Shown piece by piece: positions 1 to 11,196 of a stretch of 64,000 bases of DNA. A program made the translations under genes and the position numbers. The notes beneath the pieces are model-generated. The model was not told the origin of the DNA. It did no database searches and was given only the letters and a program-made list of their open reading frames with translations. Every line of letters begins with the position of its first letter. The first letter of the stretch is position 1. The stretch comes from Macrothele yani (taxonomy: Eukaryota; Arthropoda; Arachnida; Araneae; Macrothelidae), in assembly GCA_039090855.1 (NCBI GenBank), contig CM077011.1, positions 28,425,001 through 28,489,000 on the forward strand. The letters run 5' to 3'.

Positions 1-1413
1 AAGGGTACAATGAGATAGTATACCAAATTTGGTGGTTCTAAATTGAAAACTGTAGATTTTACGAAAATGTTGTATAGGCCCCCTTGACCTCGACCTCTTC
101 CGTCTGTGGTCTAAGTTGGTGTAAGAGTACAATGAGATAGTATACCAAATATGGTGGTTCTAAATTGAAAACTGTAGATTTTACGAAAATGTTGTATGGG
201 CCCCCTTGACCTCGACCTCTTCCGTCTGTGGTCTAAGTTGGTGTAAGAGTACAATGAGATAGTATACCAAATTTGGTGGTTCTAAATTGAAAACTGTAGA
301 TTTTACGAAAATGTTGTGTATGCCCCCTTGACCTCGACCTCTTCCGTCTGTGGTCTAAGTTGGTGTAAGAGTACAATGAGATAGTAAACCAAATTTGGTG
401 GTTCTAAATTGAAAACTGTAGATTTTACGAAAATGTTGTATGGGCCCCCTTGACCTCGACCTCTTCCGTCTGTGGTCTAAGTTGGTGTAAGAGTACAATG
501 AGATAGTATACCAAATATGGTGGTTCTAAATTGAAAACTGTAGATTTTACGAAAATGTTGTATGGGCCCCCTTGACCTCGACCTCTTCCGTCTGTGGTCT
601 AAGTTGGTGTAAGAGTACAATGAGATAGTATACCAAATTTGGTGGTTTTAAATTGAAAACTGTAGATTTTACGAAAATGTTGTATGGGCCCCCCTTGACC
701 TCGAACTCTTCCGTCTGTGGTCTAAGTTGGTGTAAGAGTACAATGAGATAGTATACCAAATTTGGTGGTTTTAAATTGAAAACTGTAGATTTTACGAAAA
801 TGTTGTATGGGGCCCCCTTGACCTCGACCTCTTCCGTCTGTGGTCTAAGTTGGTGTAAGGGTACAATGAGATAGTATACCAAATTTGGTGGTTCTAAATT
901 GAAAACTGTAGATTTTACGAAAATGTTGTATAGGCCCCCTTGACCTCGACCTCTTCCGTCTGTGGTCTAAGTTGGTGTAAGAGTACAATGAGATAGTATA
1001 CCAAATATGGTGGTTCTAAATTGAAAACTGTAGATTTTACGAAAATGTTGTATGGGGCCCCCTTGACCTCGACCTCTTCCGTCTGTGGTCTAAGTTGGTG
1101 TAAGAGTACAATGAGATAGTATACCAAATTTGGTGGTTCTAAATTGAAAACTGTAGATTTTACGAAAATGTTGTATAGGCCCCCTTGACCTCGACCTCTT
1201 CCGTCTGTGGTCTAAGTTGGTGTAAGAGTACAATGAGATAGTATACCAAATATGGTGGTTCTAAATTGAAAACTGTAGATTTTACGAAAATGTTGTGTAT
1301 GCCCCCCTTGACCTCGACCTCTTCCGTCTGTGGTCTAAGTTGGTGTAAGAGTACAATGAGATAGTAAACCAAATTTGGTGGTTCTACATTGTGAACTGTA
1401 GATTTTACGAAAG
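1..1413. repeat. 122-bp tandem satellite, eleven full units plus a diverged partial one
   Basis: Unit starts, recognised by AAGRGTACAATGAGATAGTA, fall at 1, 123, 245, 367, 489, 611, 734, 857, 979, 1102, 1224 and 1347. The period is 122-123 bp, and the 123-bp units carry one extra base, usually in a C or G run. Units differ by only a few substitutions, so the array looks recently homogenised. It runs off the left edge and its last unit decays from about 1385. Open frames across it are repeat translations, not genes. Confidence 0.97.
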
Positions 1414-1424
1414 TACATACTTTA

Positions 1425-1475
1425 TAGTGTCGACGAAGTGGCGTCGACGAAATGAGTTGTCGACGAAGTGAACAA
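1425..1475. repeat. Short GTCGACGAA repeats at the satellite edge
   Basis: Three copies of GTCGACGAA occur within 50 bp directly after the satellite decays. No gene or function is visible. Confidence 0.6.
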
Positions 1476-1648
1476 CTCCCCTTTGAAGCCATTGAGGCTG
1501 ACTCCTCCGCACCGTGTGACTGGGCCACGATTAATAAGAACTTTATTTAATTTTATTTATTAAAAAAATAGTGCATAAAGGTCATTCTTTGTTGCTGTTT
1601 TTGTATTCTGCACGAGCATGCCCTAAGATTTACAAAACTATACGCCTA

Positions 1649-1896
1649 TGTTTGGTGTCACAAAGACAGATAGAAAGAACTTATGGATTAGGAAAATGAC
1701 AAAATTTGAAGACATCGTGATCAAAATCAAAACCCTCAAACGAGGATGGATCCAGAAGACCACGGAGGAGATGGATGGATGAAATTTGAATGCATGTCGG
1801 AGTGAAATGAAAGTGAATTGCTGAAAGCGGAGGGTTGTGGAAGATATTTGAAATAAAAAAATCCTGATGCAGTGGATTGATGCTGACGGTAATAAC
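1649..1896 (+). pseudogene. Decayed 3' end of an RTE-clade LINE
   Basis: This aligns with the last ~350 bp of the RTE ORFs found at 47-64 kb. It shares the segments that encode the conserved Arg/Lys-rich C-terminus (GGATT-GAAAATGACA, GACATC-TGATCA and GGAGATGGATGGATGAAATT). A stretch of about 70 bp, encoding the WAGHTARRTDHRW region in intact copies, is missing. The rest carries many substitutions and no open frame. It is an old remnant compared with the near-identical copies to the right. Confidence 0.75.
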
Positions 1897-1923
1897 ATTT
1901 AAGATGCACGGTTAGCCTGCTGT

Positions 1924-2088
1924 GACGTGCCTGCCCAGCAGGACGCACACGACATAAAAGCAGAAAGCAGCGGTAGAGAACGTCCGCGTAGCTCAATTGG
2001 TAGAGCGACTTATTCCGGAATGAGGAAACCCGGGTTCGAGCCCCGCCCGGCGTGGATAAAAATGACGGAGAAAATTACTTCGTTATAA
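1924..2088 (+). mobile_element. tRNA-containing SINE (family B), copy 1
   Basis: A ~60-bp leader (GACGTGCCTGCCCAGCAG...) precedes a tRNA-like body at about 1984-2057, followed by a short tail (AAAATGACGGAGAAA...TTCGTTATA). The body has an A box (TAGCTCAATTGG, 1989-2000), a B box (GGTTCGAGCC, about 2033-2042), and an anticodon stem that pairs around loop TTCCGGA. That loop gives anticodon CCG, as in tRNA-Arg. The leader and tail recur at 2351 and 17432, so I call this a SINE, not a tRNA gene. RNA polymerase III transcription is expected from the boxes but cannot be shown here. Confidence 0.8.
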
Positions 2089-2350
2089 TGGCGCCCGAAC
2101 TTTCCGGATGACCCGGCCGTTCAAAATCTCGCAATGGTGTGATGTTCTTTCCACACCGCGAGATAGGAAAAAATAAGAGAATCCCTTCTCCACCGCTACG
2201 AAAAATAAATGTGTGTGACGTTGCATTCCACACACCAGATTTACTGGGAGTTCTCAAGTGCACGTTCTACAGCGGATGGCTGCCTGTGGCGATTCATGGT
2301 CACGGCTGACCCGTGGGCCATGCCCCCTGCCCTCTTTCGGGGGGGGGGGT

Positions 2351-2514
2351 GACGTGCCTGCCCAGCAGAACGCACACGACATAAAAACAGATAGCAGCGG
2401 TAACGAACGTCCGTGTAGCTCAATTGGTAGAGCGACTTATTCCGGAATGAGGGGACCCGGTTTCGAGCCCCGCCCGGCGTGGATAAACATGACGGAGAAA
2501 TTTACTTCGTTATA
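2351..2514 (+). mobile_element. tRNA-containing SINE (family B), copy 2
   Basis: Same leader, tRNA-Arg(CCG)-like body and tail as the copy at 1924, with about a dozen differences. It lies 260 bp downstream in the same orientation, directly after a ten-base G run. Both B-box and A-box sequences remain intact. Confidence 0.8.
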
Positions 2515-2639
2515 CTGTCTAAAACGTTTTCTTGTGTCGGTAAAAGTGAGGTCGTTGGTTGTGAAAATCACACCTACGTGCATTTTGGATTAACGTATTT
2601 TTTAGCCAACATTTTGAAAAGAAAGTACGTTTTACGTCT

Positions 2640-2864
2640 GTAGACACGATATCTTTGCATCTGTTAGATTTGGAAAAAAAAAATATTTGTGCACCATTTA
2701 CCATATATATCCTGGGGATGGTGAGTCATGCATTTTCGATTTCTGCGATTTATAAATCTCACCCTGCGTGGCGGAAATGTATATTTTTTTATGTTTGCGT
2801 AAATATCTACACTCCTAAAAGTTGAACTGGAAAAATTTACTTTCCGTTCAACAGTTGGATTTTA
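2640..2864. other. AT-rich spacer, nothing recognised
   Basis: I see no coding frame, repeat family or RNA in this stretch. Confidence 0.5.
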
Positions 2865-2872
2865 CTCTTATT

Positions 2873-3029
2873 CACTGGCGCACCCACGGAATGAAGGGGG
2901 GTGTCTTTGGGGCTTAACCCTCCCAAAGAGATGACGTATTCAACTCTATCTGTCTGTCTAATGTATACAACACACACACACACACATATATAGTCCCTCC
3001 CCCAACAGGCATTCCTGAGTTCGCCACTG
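2873..3029. mobile_element. 157-bp hAT-type MITE
   Basis: The ends are imperfect inverted repeats: CACTGGCGCACCCACGGAAT at the left, and CAGTGGCGAACTCAGGAATG reading inward from the right. They resemble the CAGNGGCG termini common in hAT elements. Flanking 8-mers are CTCTTATT (2865-2872) and CTCGTATT (3030-3037), an 8-bp target duplication with one mismatch, as expected for hAT. The interior includes an (AC)n run at about 2969-2986 and no transposase, so the copy is non-autonomous. Confidence 0.8.
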
Positions 3030-3037
3030 CTCGTATT

Positions 3038-3838
3038 TGTTGTGCATTTTTTTCGCTCAATAAGCCAAACAACTTTTTGTTAGACGGCATAAATGCTTGA
3101 TTGCATTTGGCACTGTACATATCCGCTTCTTAAGTCCCAACTTGGAAAATTATTTTTGCCTCCGAAAGATTTAATTACGAACGCGACGTTTAAGCTACCG
3201 GTGTAACATTACACACGCAGTGACCAAAAGAGTACGAACATTTTTTTAGTATGTACCACTGCCACTTTTTTTTCAAATGACAGCAAACATGTCATGAGTT
3301 CTGTGACATGCTTGAGTTCGTTTAGGTCCAAAGATAAGTATTCCCGAAAAACGTGGGGTAACACTATCAGTGTTGATAGAAGAGGATTCGATGATGAAAA
3401 CATGTTTCCTGCATGTCCTAGAATGTGAAGATGATCGTTTTCGACGACGGACAGCTGTTTCGAGCATTGAGAATGTGAACGAGGGAGGATTGGATCGACG
3501 AAACTAGGCCGGGAATTTTAGTCTTGTCGTCCAACACAGAAATACACGCACCCTCAGATGAACAACCTCATAAATTCCCTCATGTAAAAAAAACTGGTAA
3601 CTCCTGAATGAAAGAGAACTGTTGAAATATGCATTGTAGAACAAATTCAGTCAAGAACAAATTTTAACAGCAGTTTAAAGATGAAAGAATTTTAAAACTC
3701 ACTCATAATTGAATGTCACATATTTAAACCACGCTGAAAACGAGGTGCTGTATCAGATAATTATATTCATTTGGTCACTGATCGTCTACTACGCAACGGT
3801 ATTGGTGCCACTGCCTTGAATAGACAAGAAGCCTTTTA
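3038..3838. other. Spacer without recognised gene
   Basis: Only short spurious frames are visible on either strand. I recognised no repeat family present elsewhere in the window. Confidence 0.45.
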
Positions 3839-3990
3839 TACGCTTTCCAACCGTAGGCTGAAGAAGCGTATATGCTCCAGCTTTGTCCGTCTGTCCGCAC
3901 GATAACTCACGTAAAAATGATTCGATTTCGATGAAATTTTAGTATATGGTAGGGGACAACCTGGGGAGGAACCCTATTGAAAATGGACGA
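3839..3990 (+). repeat. Hairpin-capped repeat, one unit
   Basis: The imperfect hairpin at 3839-3870 begins TACGCTTTCCAACC and ends GAAGAAGCGTA. It is followed by TATGCTCCAGC and a single ~147-bp unit (CGTAAAAATGATTCGATTTC...) of the array family seen at 14032, 31012 and 44205. It then passes directly into the ~51-bp satellite. Confidence 0.75.
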
Positions 3991-6770
3991 AATGAGGTCA
4001 CCAAAAAATACGAAACTTTACTCAGTATGCAGCATTATTCACATACTTGCCGAAAAACATGCGAAAATTTACTTAGTATGCAACATTATGCACAAACCGT
4101 CCATAAAAATACGAAACTAAACTTAGCATACAACATTACGCACACACTGGCCGAAAGATATGAAACTTTACTTTCAGCATACAACATTACGCCCACACTG
4201 GCCAAAAAAAACACGAAACTTTATATAGTATGCAACATTACGCACACTCTAGCCAAAAAAGTGAGAAACTATACTTAGTATGCAACATTACGCACACCCT
4301 GGGGAAAAAAATGCGAAAGTTTACTCAGTGTGCAACATTGCGCACAGCCTGGCCAAAAAAAAAATATGAAACTTCACTCAGTATGCAACATTACTCACAT
4401 ACCTGCCAAAAGCCATACGAAAATTTACTTATTATGCAACATTATGCACAAACTGTCCATAAAAATACGAAACGAAACTTTACTTAGTATGCAACATTAT
4501 GCACACACTGGCGAAAAAATACGAAATTATACTTAGTATGCAATATTACTCACACACTGGCCAAAAGATATGAAACTTTACTTTGAGTATGCAACATTAC
4601 GCACACACTGGCCAAAAAAAACACGAAACTTTACTTAGTATGCAACATTACGCACACTCTGGCCAAAAAAGTACGAAACTATACTTAGTATACAACATTA
4701 CGCACACCCTGGCGAAAAAAATGCGAAACTTTACTCAGTATGCAACATTACGCACACTCTGGCCAAAAAAAATATGAAACTTTACTCAGTATGCAACATT
4801 ACTCACATACCTGCCAAAAGCCATACGAAAATTTACTTATTAGGCAACATTATGCACAAACTGTCCATAAAAATACGAAACAAAACTTTACTTAGTATGC
4901 AACATTATGCACACACTGGCCAAAAAATACGAAATTTTACTTAGTATACAATATTACTCACACACTGGCAAAAGATATGAAACTTTACTTTGAGTATGCA
5001 ACATTACGCACACACTGGCCAAAAAAACACGAAACTTTACTTAGTATGCAACATTACGCACACTCTGGCCAAAAAAGTACGAAACTATACTTAGTATACA
5101 ACATTACGCACACCCTGGCGAAAAAAATGCGAAACTTTACTCAGTATGCAACATTACGCACACTCTGGCCAAAAAAAATATGAAACTTTACTCAGTATGC
5201 AACATTACTCACATACCTGCCAAAAGCCATACGAAAATTTACTTATTAGGCAACATTATGCACAAACTGTCCATAAAAATACGAAAAAAAAAACTTTACT
5301 TAGTATGCAACATTATGCACACACTGGCCAAAAAATACGAAATTTTACTTAGTATACAATATTACTCACACACTGGCAAAAGATATGAAACTTTACTTTG
5401 AGTATGCAACATTACGCACACACTGGCCAAAAAACACGAAACTTTACTTAGTATGCAACATTACGCACACTCTGGCCAAAAAAGTACGAAACTATACTTA
5501 GTATACAACATTACGCACACCCTGGCGAAAAAAATGCGAAACTTTACTCAGTATGCAACATTACGCACACTCTGGCCAAAAAAAAATATGAAACTTTACT
5601 CAGTATGCAACATTACTCACATACCTGCCAAAAGCCATACGAAAATTTACTTATTAGGCAACATTATGCACAAACTGTCCATAAAAATACGAAACAAAAC
5701 TTTACTTAGTATGCAACATTATGCACACACTGGCCAAAAAATACGAAATTTTACTTAGTATACAATATTACTCACACACTGGCAAAAGATATGAAACTTT
5801 ACTTTGAGTATGCAACATTACGCACACACTGGCCAAAAAAACACGAAACTTTACTTAGTATGCAACATTACGCACACTCTGGCCAAAAAAGTACAAAACT
5901 ATACTTAGTATACAACATTACGCACACCCTGGCGAAAAAAATGCGAAACTTTACTCAGTATGCAACATTACGCACACTCTGGCCAAAAAAAAAAATATGA
6001 AACTTTACTCAGTATGCAACATTACTCACATACCTGCCAAAAGCCATACGAAAATTTACTTATTAGGCAACATTATGCACAAACTGTCCATAAAAATACG
6101 AAACAAAACTTTACTTAGTATGCAACATTATGCACACACTGGCCAAAAAATACGAAATTATACTTAGTATACAATATTACTCACACACTGGCAAGAGATA
6201 TGAAACTTTACTTTGAGTATGCAACATTACGCACACACTGGCCAAAAAAACACGAAACTTTACTTAGTATACAACATTACGCACACTCTGGCCAAAAAAG
6301 TACGAAACTATACTTAGTATACAACATTACGCACACCCTGGCGAAAAAAATGCGAAACTTTACTCAGTATGCAACATTACGCACACTCTGGCCAAAAAAA
6401 AAATATGAAACTTTACTCAGTATGCAACATTACTCACATACCTGCCAAAAGCCATACGAAAATTTACTTATTATGCAACATTATGCACAAACTGTCCATA
6501 AAAATACGAAACGAAACTTTACTTAGTATGCAACATTATGCACACACTGGCCAAAAAATACGAAACTTTACTTAGTATGCAACATTACGCACACTCTGGC
6601 CAAAAAAAAAATACGAAATTATACTTAGTATGCAACATTGCGCACACTCTGGCCAAAAAAAAAATACGAAATTATACTTAGTATGCAACATTGCGCACAC
6701 TCTGGCGAAAAAAACACGAAAGTTTACTTAGTATGGAAAATCATACACATACTGGCCAAAAAAATGAGAA
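3990..6770 (+). repeat. ~51-bp satellite with an eight-monomer higher-order repeat (~408 bp)
   Basis: The monomer reads roughly ACGAAACTTTACTTAGTATG followed by CAACATTACGCACACTCTGG and an A-rich spacer. A diagnostic monomer variant (ACTTTGAGTATGCAAC) recurs at about 4571, 4977, 5385, 5791 and 6200, with a diverged one at about 4157. The larger unit is therefore 406-413 bp and contains eight distinguishable monomers in fixed order. The last ~250 bp return to simple monomers. Small open frames follow the repeat and are not genes. Confidence 0.95.
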
Positions 6771-6779
6771 ACTAGTATC

Positions 6780-7720
6780 GAGACACCTTGGTTACGAATG
6801 AAAGCAAGTACGCGGCACGGTATGGAATGTACGGTCCTTGAGCTCGTTTTGGTTCAGACATAACCATTCCAGCAGGAAAATACTGGGCAAGTCTGTCAGT
6901 GTTTACAGAAGAAAACGTGAACGCTGAACAGTTCTTTACAGCATGAATCTCATATTTTCAATAGGATTAAAGCTAAGGGATTGTGGAGGCCACAGGAGAT
7001 GATGCACTGCAAAAGATTTCCTGAAATTCACGAGTCACTTTCCCGTGATTTCTGTCGTGTATTAACGAAGCATATTTCTGATACAACCTTTTCCGTGAAA
7101 TGACGGAAAAGAATCTGAATTTCATGGAATTTTTATACGCCAGGAAAATTTTGAGTTTTCAGAAAACTTTCCTCAATTCCTTTCTTATATTGACGGTAAA
7201 TTTCCGTTTTTAAGATGTGTTAAGGGAAAATTCTGAATTTTTAGATACCTTTCCGCAATTCCTTTCGTATATTAACGGAAAAACTACGTTCTCACTCTTT
7301 CTTATTCATATGACGAGAAATGTACGGAAACAGAAGCGATTTCTGGGAATACTGGGTTTGATTAACTGTTAAATTTTTTTCAATCGTCTGTCGAAGCATT
7401 CGTTTTTGAAGTTCTACAACGAGTTCGAATATTGTGGATCGCATGAATTTCGATTACTGTGGCACAGGATATTTTTCTCCTCTCCCCGATTTTGTGAACC
7501 AGCTATCATATACTGTGTTACCGTAAGAAACCGGGTGCATAAATTATTGTACATGTGATTGGACGATGTTTATGTATCAGTCTGTGGAGTTCTTAAGACC
7601 AAAGATATTATAGCTATCAAGAGTAAATTTTATATTTAGGAGTTTTGTGAAATAGTGAAATAATACTACAAAACAGTAGGTTTCACATTTTCGTAAAAGT
7701 ATTAAGCGTACAAATAAGTT
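6780..7720. other. AT-rich stretch with degenerate ACGGAAA-type repeats
   Basis: At about 7040-7340 related segments recur (TTCCTTTCKTATATTRACGG and similar). This looks like a very old tandem or dispersed repeat related to 10690-10840. No gene is visible. Confidence 0.45.
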
Positions 7721-8866
7721 TTAAAGCGTTTTAAGACAACGCAATATGTAATTTGAGAGAAAACAACAATACCTGTACGAATCAAAATATGCACCGTCAT
7801 TATCTAGCGACTTCCGCCTTCGGTCGGACAGCTGACGAATTCCAGACATGAAGAATACTTCTTCGTGTGACGCGATGACGTCGTTAACCCAATTTTGCAC
7901 TTCCTAACATGTCCGGAACCGTACAGCAAACAAACCATGTTGCATTGATCGGAACTAATGATAGTCTGGAGGGGCTATGTCGGGACTATACGTCAAGTAC
8001 TCCAAAACTTCCCAGCCAAGCGTCAATAACGTCTCCTTGACCGATTTCGCTACATGCGGCCTAGCGTTGTCATGTAGAAATTTCACGGGACTCAATCCTT
8101 TGCCTGCGAATGGACGTTTCAGACAGATTTCTTGGTTCAATTGCAGCAATTGTTGTTTGTAGCGATCAGCAGTAACAGTTTGACCCTGTTCCAATAGTTC
8201 ATAATAGAGCACACCCTTCATATCCCACCAGATGCATAGCAGAACTTTCTTGGAGTGAATATTACGTTTCGGTGTCGAACTCGTTGCTTCACTGGGGACT
8301 ACCCAGTGTTTTTTGCGTTTGGGATTGTCGTACCATATCCACTTTTCATCACCCGTAATGATTTTCCACAGGAAAGACTCTCTGTATTGTTTATTCACCA
8401 GATTCAAACCCTTCATGACACGCTCGTCTTTGTTCCTCTGGTTCAGGTCATGTGACACCAATTTTCTTTCCTTCTGAATCTTCCCCATTGCGCGTAAACG
8501 ATTGGAAATGGTTTGTTGAGTTACCCCGAGTTGTTCAGCTACTTCTTTTTCCGTTTGAGACGAATCTTCATTCAGCAATGCTTGCAGTTTCTCATGTGCA
8601 ACCTTCTGCGGGGTGCTTCTACGTTCTTGATCGCTAACATCAAAATCACCTGCTTTAGACCGTCGATACAATAGTCTCCCCCAGAACAGAGCAGATCGAC
8701 GCACATGCTTTTGCAGCACTCTTTCCTTGATGGAATTCGTAACGAATGTAGTGTCGAATAAATGCAGTATCGCCTGCCATCTTTCACCTACCAACATGCA
8801 AGGGCGTTTGACTGTTGGGCAAACTTCTCTGTCACTGAAGCGATGAAAGATTTCCGTCTTTAGCAC
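7721..8866 (-). pseudogene. Dead mariner transposase (DD34D)
   Basis: The frame holds the HTH/linker region (KAGDFDVSDQER...AEQLGVTQQTISNRLRAMG) and the catalytic core. Catalytic motifs are TGDEKW (first Asp), HDNARPH (second Asp) and SPDIAPPDYH (third Asp). Exactly 34 residues separate the second and third Asp, diagnostic of mariner. Two TAG codons interrupt the same frame, one directly after PPDYH at 7955-7957 (normally Leu) and one near 7911. Between and after them the sequence still reads mariner C-terminus (FRSMQHGL, then VNDVIASHEEVFF) to a TAA at 7721. The N-terminal helix-turn-helix (HQGKSAAKACASIC) is in another frame at about 8690-8770, so there is also a frameshift. No terminal inverted repeats were found. 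Confidence 0.9.
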
Positions 8867-8907
8867 GATTTAATGATTAAAAGATGAGAAATATATACAA
8901 TTAAAAA

Positions 8908-8950
8908 ACATGAGCACTTTCGAGGCAGCGGCTGCCTCTTCTTCAGATGT
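8908..8950 (-). ncRNA. Type I hammerhead ribozyme in the PLE 3' region
   Basis: Read on the minus strand: ACAT, then CTGAAGA, one extra A, a perfect 7-bp stem II (GAGGCAG / CTGCCTC around CCG), GAAA, a minimal stem III (AG-TG-CT) and C, then ATGT. Stem I pairs ACAT with ATGT directly next to the core. The invariant CUGANGA and GAAA boxes and the NUH cleavage site (predicted between 8912 and 8911) are all present. Hammerheads with very short stem III are known in Penelope-like elements, and this one lies on the same strand just after the GIY-YIG frame. The unpaired A between core and stem II is the one irregularity. Confidence 0.85.
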
Positions 8951-9160
8951 AATAAATAGATACACATTTAATCTATATATAATATAGATCATTGCATTGT
9001 GGGAAGCATGGTAAGTTAGCCAATAGTAATCTACATGCGTCAAAAATGTTGCGTATACTGTTGGCCCAATGGTCTGAAGAAGAAAAACATGGAAATATAT
9101 AACAGAAATAAATGGTGTAGGGTGAACATTCAATTTTAAGTTTATATTACAATTTATAAT

Positions 9161-10318
9161 TTACTTTTTTTTTACATTTTTAATAAGGGATTTCCAAACG
9201 TTATGTAACTCACAGGGGGCATGTTCATTACAACATTGCTCACCGGAGGCCTCTATATACACACTTTCAGCAATTAAAAGATCACCAGGTTTACTAGGAG
9301 TATTAATTATTCTAACATTGCTCCAGTCGGGATTAAGATCATCTTGTGTAACAGATTTGGCTAGTGATGTACAATACAAGCCTGTTTTAATATTGTATTT
9401 GTGTTCTTTAATTCGTAATGCAATATTGCGTTTTGTAGAACCCACATAATTAGAAGCTGCTTGTCCTGTAGTTGCCTTAACCAGAGGGATATTGTAAATA
9501 CCCCACTGTCCCATTTTGCTATTCCGTTCACGATCCTTACGAACTACTGAAAATAAGTTTCGTGTGCGTGAACCAAACTTCAAGTCATATGGTTTACATA
9601 GTTGTGTTAAGGCTCTCGTTAAATGTGGGTTGTATTGCATAGAGCCAACATATATGGAATTGCAGTTGGAGTTTCTTAACAGGGTAGTATGTAGGGCATA
9701 TTTGACCTTGCCAAACACTTGCCTAATAAGATATTTAGGGAACTCATATTGCTCAGCCAAACCAAAAATGTAGTTAACTTCTTGCTGAAATAATTCATTA
9801 GTTGATGAATGTGAGTGAGCTCTTCTAAACAAATAGAATAATGCTGTCAACTTATGTTGTTTAGGGTGTGATGAATGATAAGGTATTAAAACAGGTGTAT
9901 GACTGGGTTTTCTATATACACAAGTGGTAATGCAGTTAAGGTTATAGTCCTTACGAATAAGAATATCCAAGTAAGGTAAGCAGTTATTAGCTTCAAATTC
10001 TATCGTGAGCCTGATAGTTGGGAACATGGATGATAGTTCGTTGGCGAATAAGTGTAAATCATCCAGGTTGTGAGGCCATGCAACCAGGATGTCGTAAGCG
10101 TACCTTAAATAAAGCAACGGGCGGTGAGGGAAGGAACCAATGACCTGATTTTCAATGTGCTGTAACAAAATTTCAGCTAGAACAGCAGACAGGGGGAACC
10201 CATTGGGGAGCCACATTTTATACTCTGGACGAGTTGCGGCTACACGACAACAACGCGGGGGTATGTCGGATATGTAAATTAGTGGTATACGTCCCACGAA
10301 AAACACTTTAAAAGTCAT
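9161..10318 (-). pseudogene. PLE reverse transcriptase-GIY-YIG protein, truncated
   Basis: This 385-codon frame starts in the RT palm motif (WLPNGFPLSAVLAEI, usually GLPMGSPLS). It reaches the catalytic box as LRYAYDIL, where the expected first Asp of YxDD is Tyr, consistent with a GAC to TAC change. The thumb follows, then the linker, then a GIY-YIG nuclease domain (WGIYNIP...NYVGSTKRN...RIKEHK) near residues 280-325. RT plus C-terminal GIY-YIG identifies a Penelope-like element. Loss of the catalytic Asp and of the whole N-terminus make it inactive. The first ~35 residues before WLPNGF do not look like RT and may be flanking sequence. Confidence 0.88.
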
Positions 10319-10579
10319 TTGTACACCTAATATTTGAAAGTCATTGTCAGTTTAAAAAGATCTCAAGTTCCAAAGCACTCTGTTTCTTCGAAAACTCACC
10401 ATGAAAAAAATACTTAATTTATGATAAGTCCTGCTACAGGAAAAACAAAATTATTACAAACCCATTCAGAAAACTAAGAAGCTTCAACAGAAAATAAAAG
10501 GGCTAAATTACAATCATTCATGACATAAAAAAATTATCATCGCGAGATTAGTTTTACCATGAACGTAATTGAGACAACT

Positions 10580-10662
10580 TGTCTTTCTCGCGCAGTGATT
10601 AAGACCGCGTTTTCTGTTAAACCAACCCAAACGACACGGGTTCGATTCCCACCGCTACGCAA
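10580..10662 (+). other. Possible tRNA-derived fragment
   Basis: A B-box-like GGGTTCGATTCCCACC lies ~50 bp after GCGCAGTGATTAAGACCGCG, which could be a degraded A box. It may be the head of an old SINE. No cloverleaf can be drawn convincingly. Confidence 0.3.
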
Positions 10663-10689
10663 GGATTATTAATTTAAGATCTAAAACAT

Positions 10690-10840
10690 TCAGCGTCCTT
10701 GATTTCGCGAAATCTCTGCTTAAATACGGAAAATCTTTAAACGGATTTTTTGACTACGGAACATCTGTGAAAATACGGAAGTTTAAAAAAACCTGGCACT
10801 TTTAAAAACGGAAATTTCGTTAAAAGACGGACACTTACCG
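10690..10840 (+). repeat. Dispersed ACGGAAA-rich repeat, copy 1
   Basis: The order TACGGAAAATCTTT, then AAAATAC, then ACGGAAATTTCGTTAAAAG, then ACGGACAC is repeated at 24256-24355. This dispersed family has no coding content. Confidence 0.5.
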
Positions 10841-11196
10841 GTAACTTTGCTGCACGCTATTTTTAGAATTTTTCCGTGAATACACACCACTTAATTTTTT
10901 ACAGAGTAAGCCAAGAAAAACCGGGAGCACATTTTTTCTTTAATAAACGCAAATATTATTTTAAACAATGTTTCTTCCAGGCGAATGAAACGGCAATTAT
11001 TCTCATCATCATCAACTATTCCACAGATTTCAATAAAGGGGCAAAGTCACCATGTAAGATAAAAAAATAAAAAATAGCGCATGCCTCATTGTGATTCGAA
11101 CCTGAATCCTCCTCTCACGATTAGGGAGAACACCGAGCTTGTTAACACTTGATATAAAGTTCAATCTATACATATACTTGAACGATTTAGATAATA

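Larger units (their letters stand above)
8880..10318 (-). mobile_element. 5'-truncated Penelope-like element
   Basis: It comprises the RT C-terminal half plus GIY-YIG endonuclease (9161-10318) and a ~280-bp 3' region containing a hammerhead ribozyme (8908-8950). The 5' end, coding for the RT fingers, is absent. 5' truncation is usual for PLEs, which copy by target-primed reverse transcription. The exact 3' end is not defined; the dead mariner begins within about 10-15 bp. Confidence 0.8.

Noticed and set aside
547..1528. Several open frames on the minus strand with repeated VYYLIVLLHQLRPQTEE
   Set aside because: They are translations of the 122-bp satellite and change frame whenever a unit has an extra base.
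1984..2057. A functional tRNA-Arg gene
   Set aside because: The body lies inside a leader and tail repeated at 2351 and 17432, and the T arm is imperfect, so a SINE is more likely.
3946..6575. Overlapping plus-strand frames rich in MQHYAHSGQK-type repeats
   Set aside because: Products of the ~51-bp satellite; no start, composition or conservation argues for a protein.
1..6770. CRISPR-like arrays because of regular repeats
   Set aside because: There are no unique spacers; units are contiguous satellite monomers in a eukaryotic genome.
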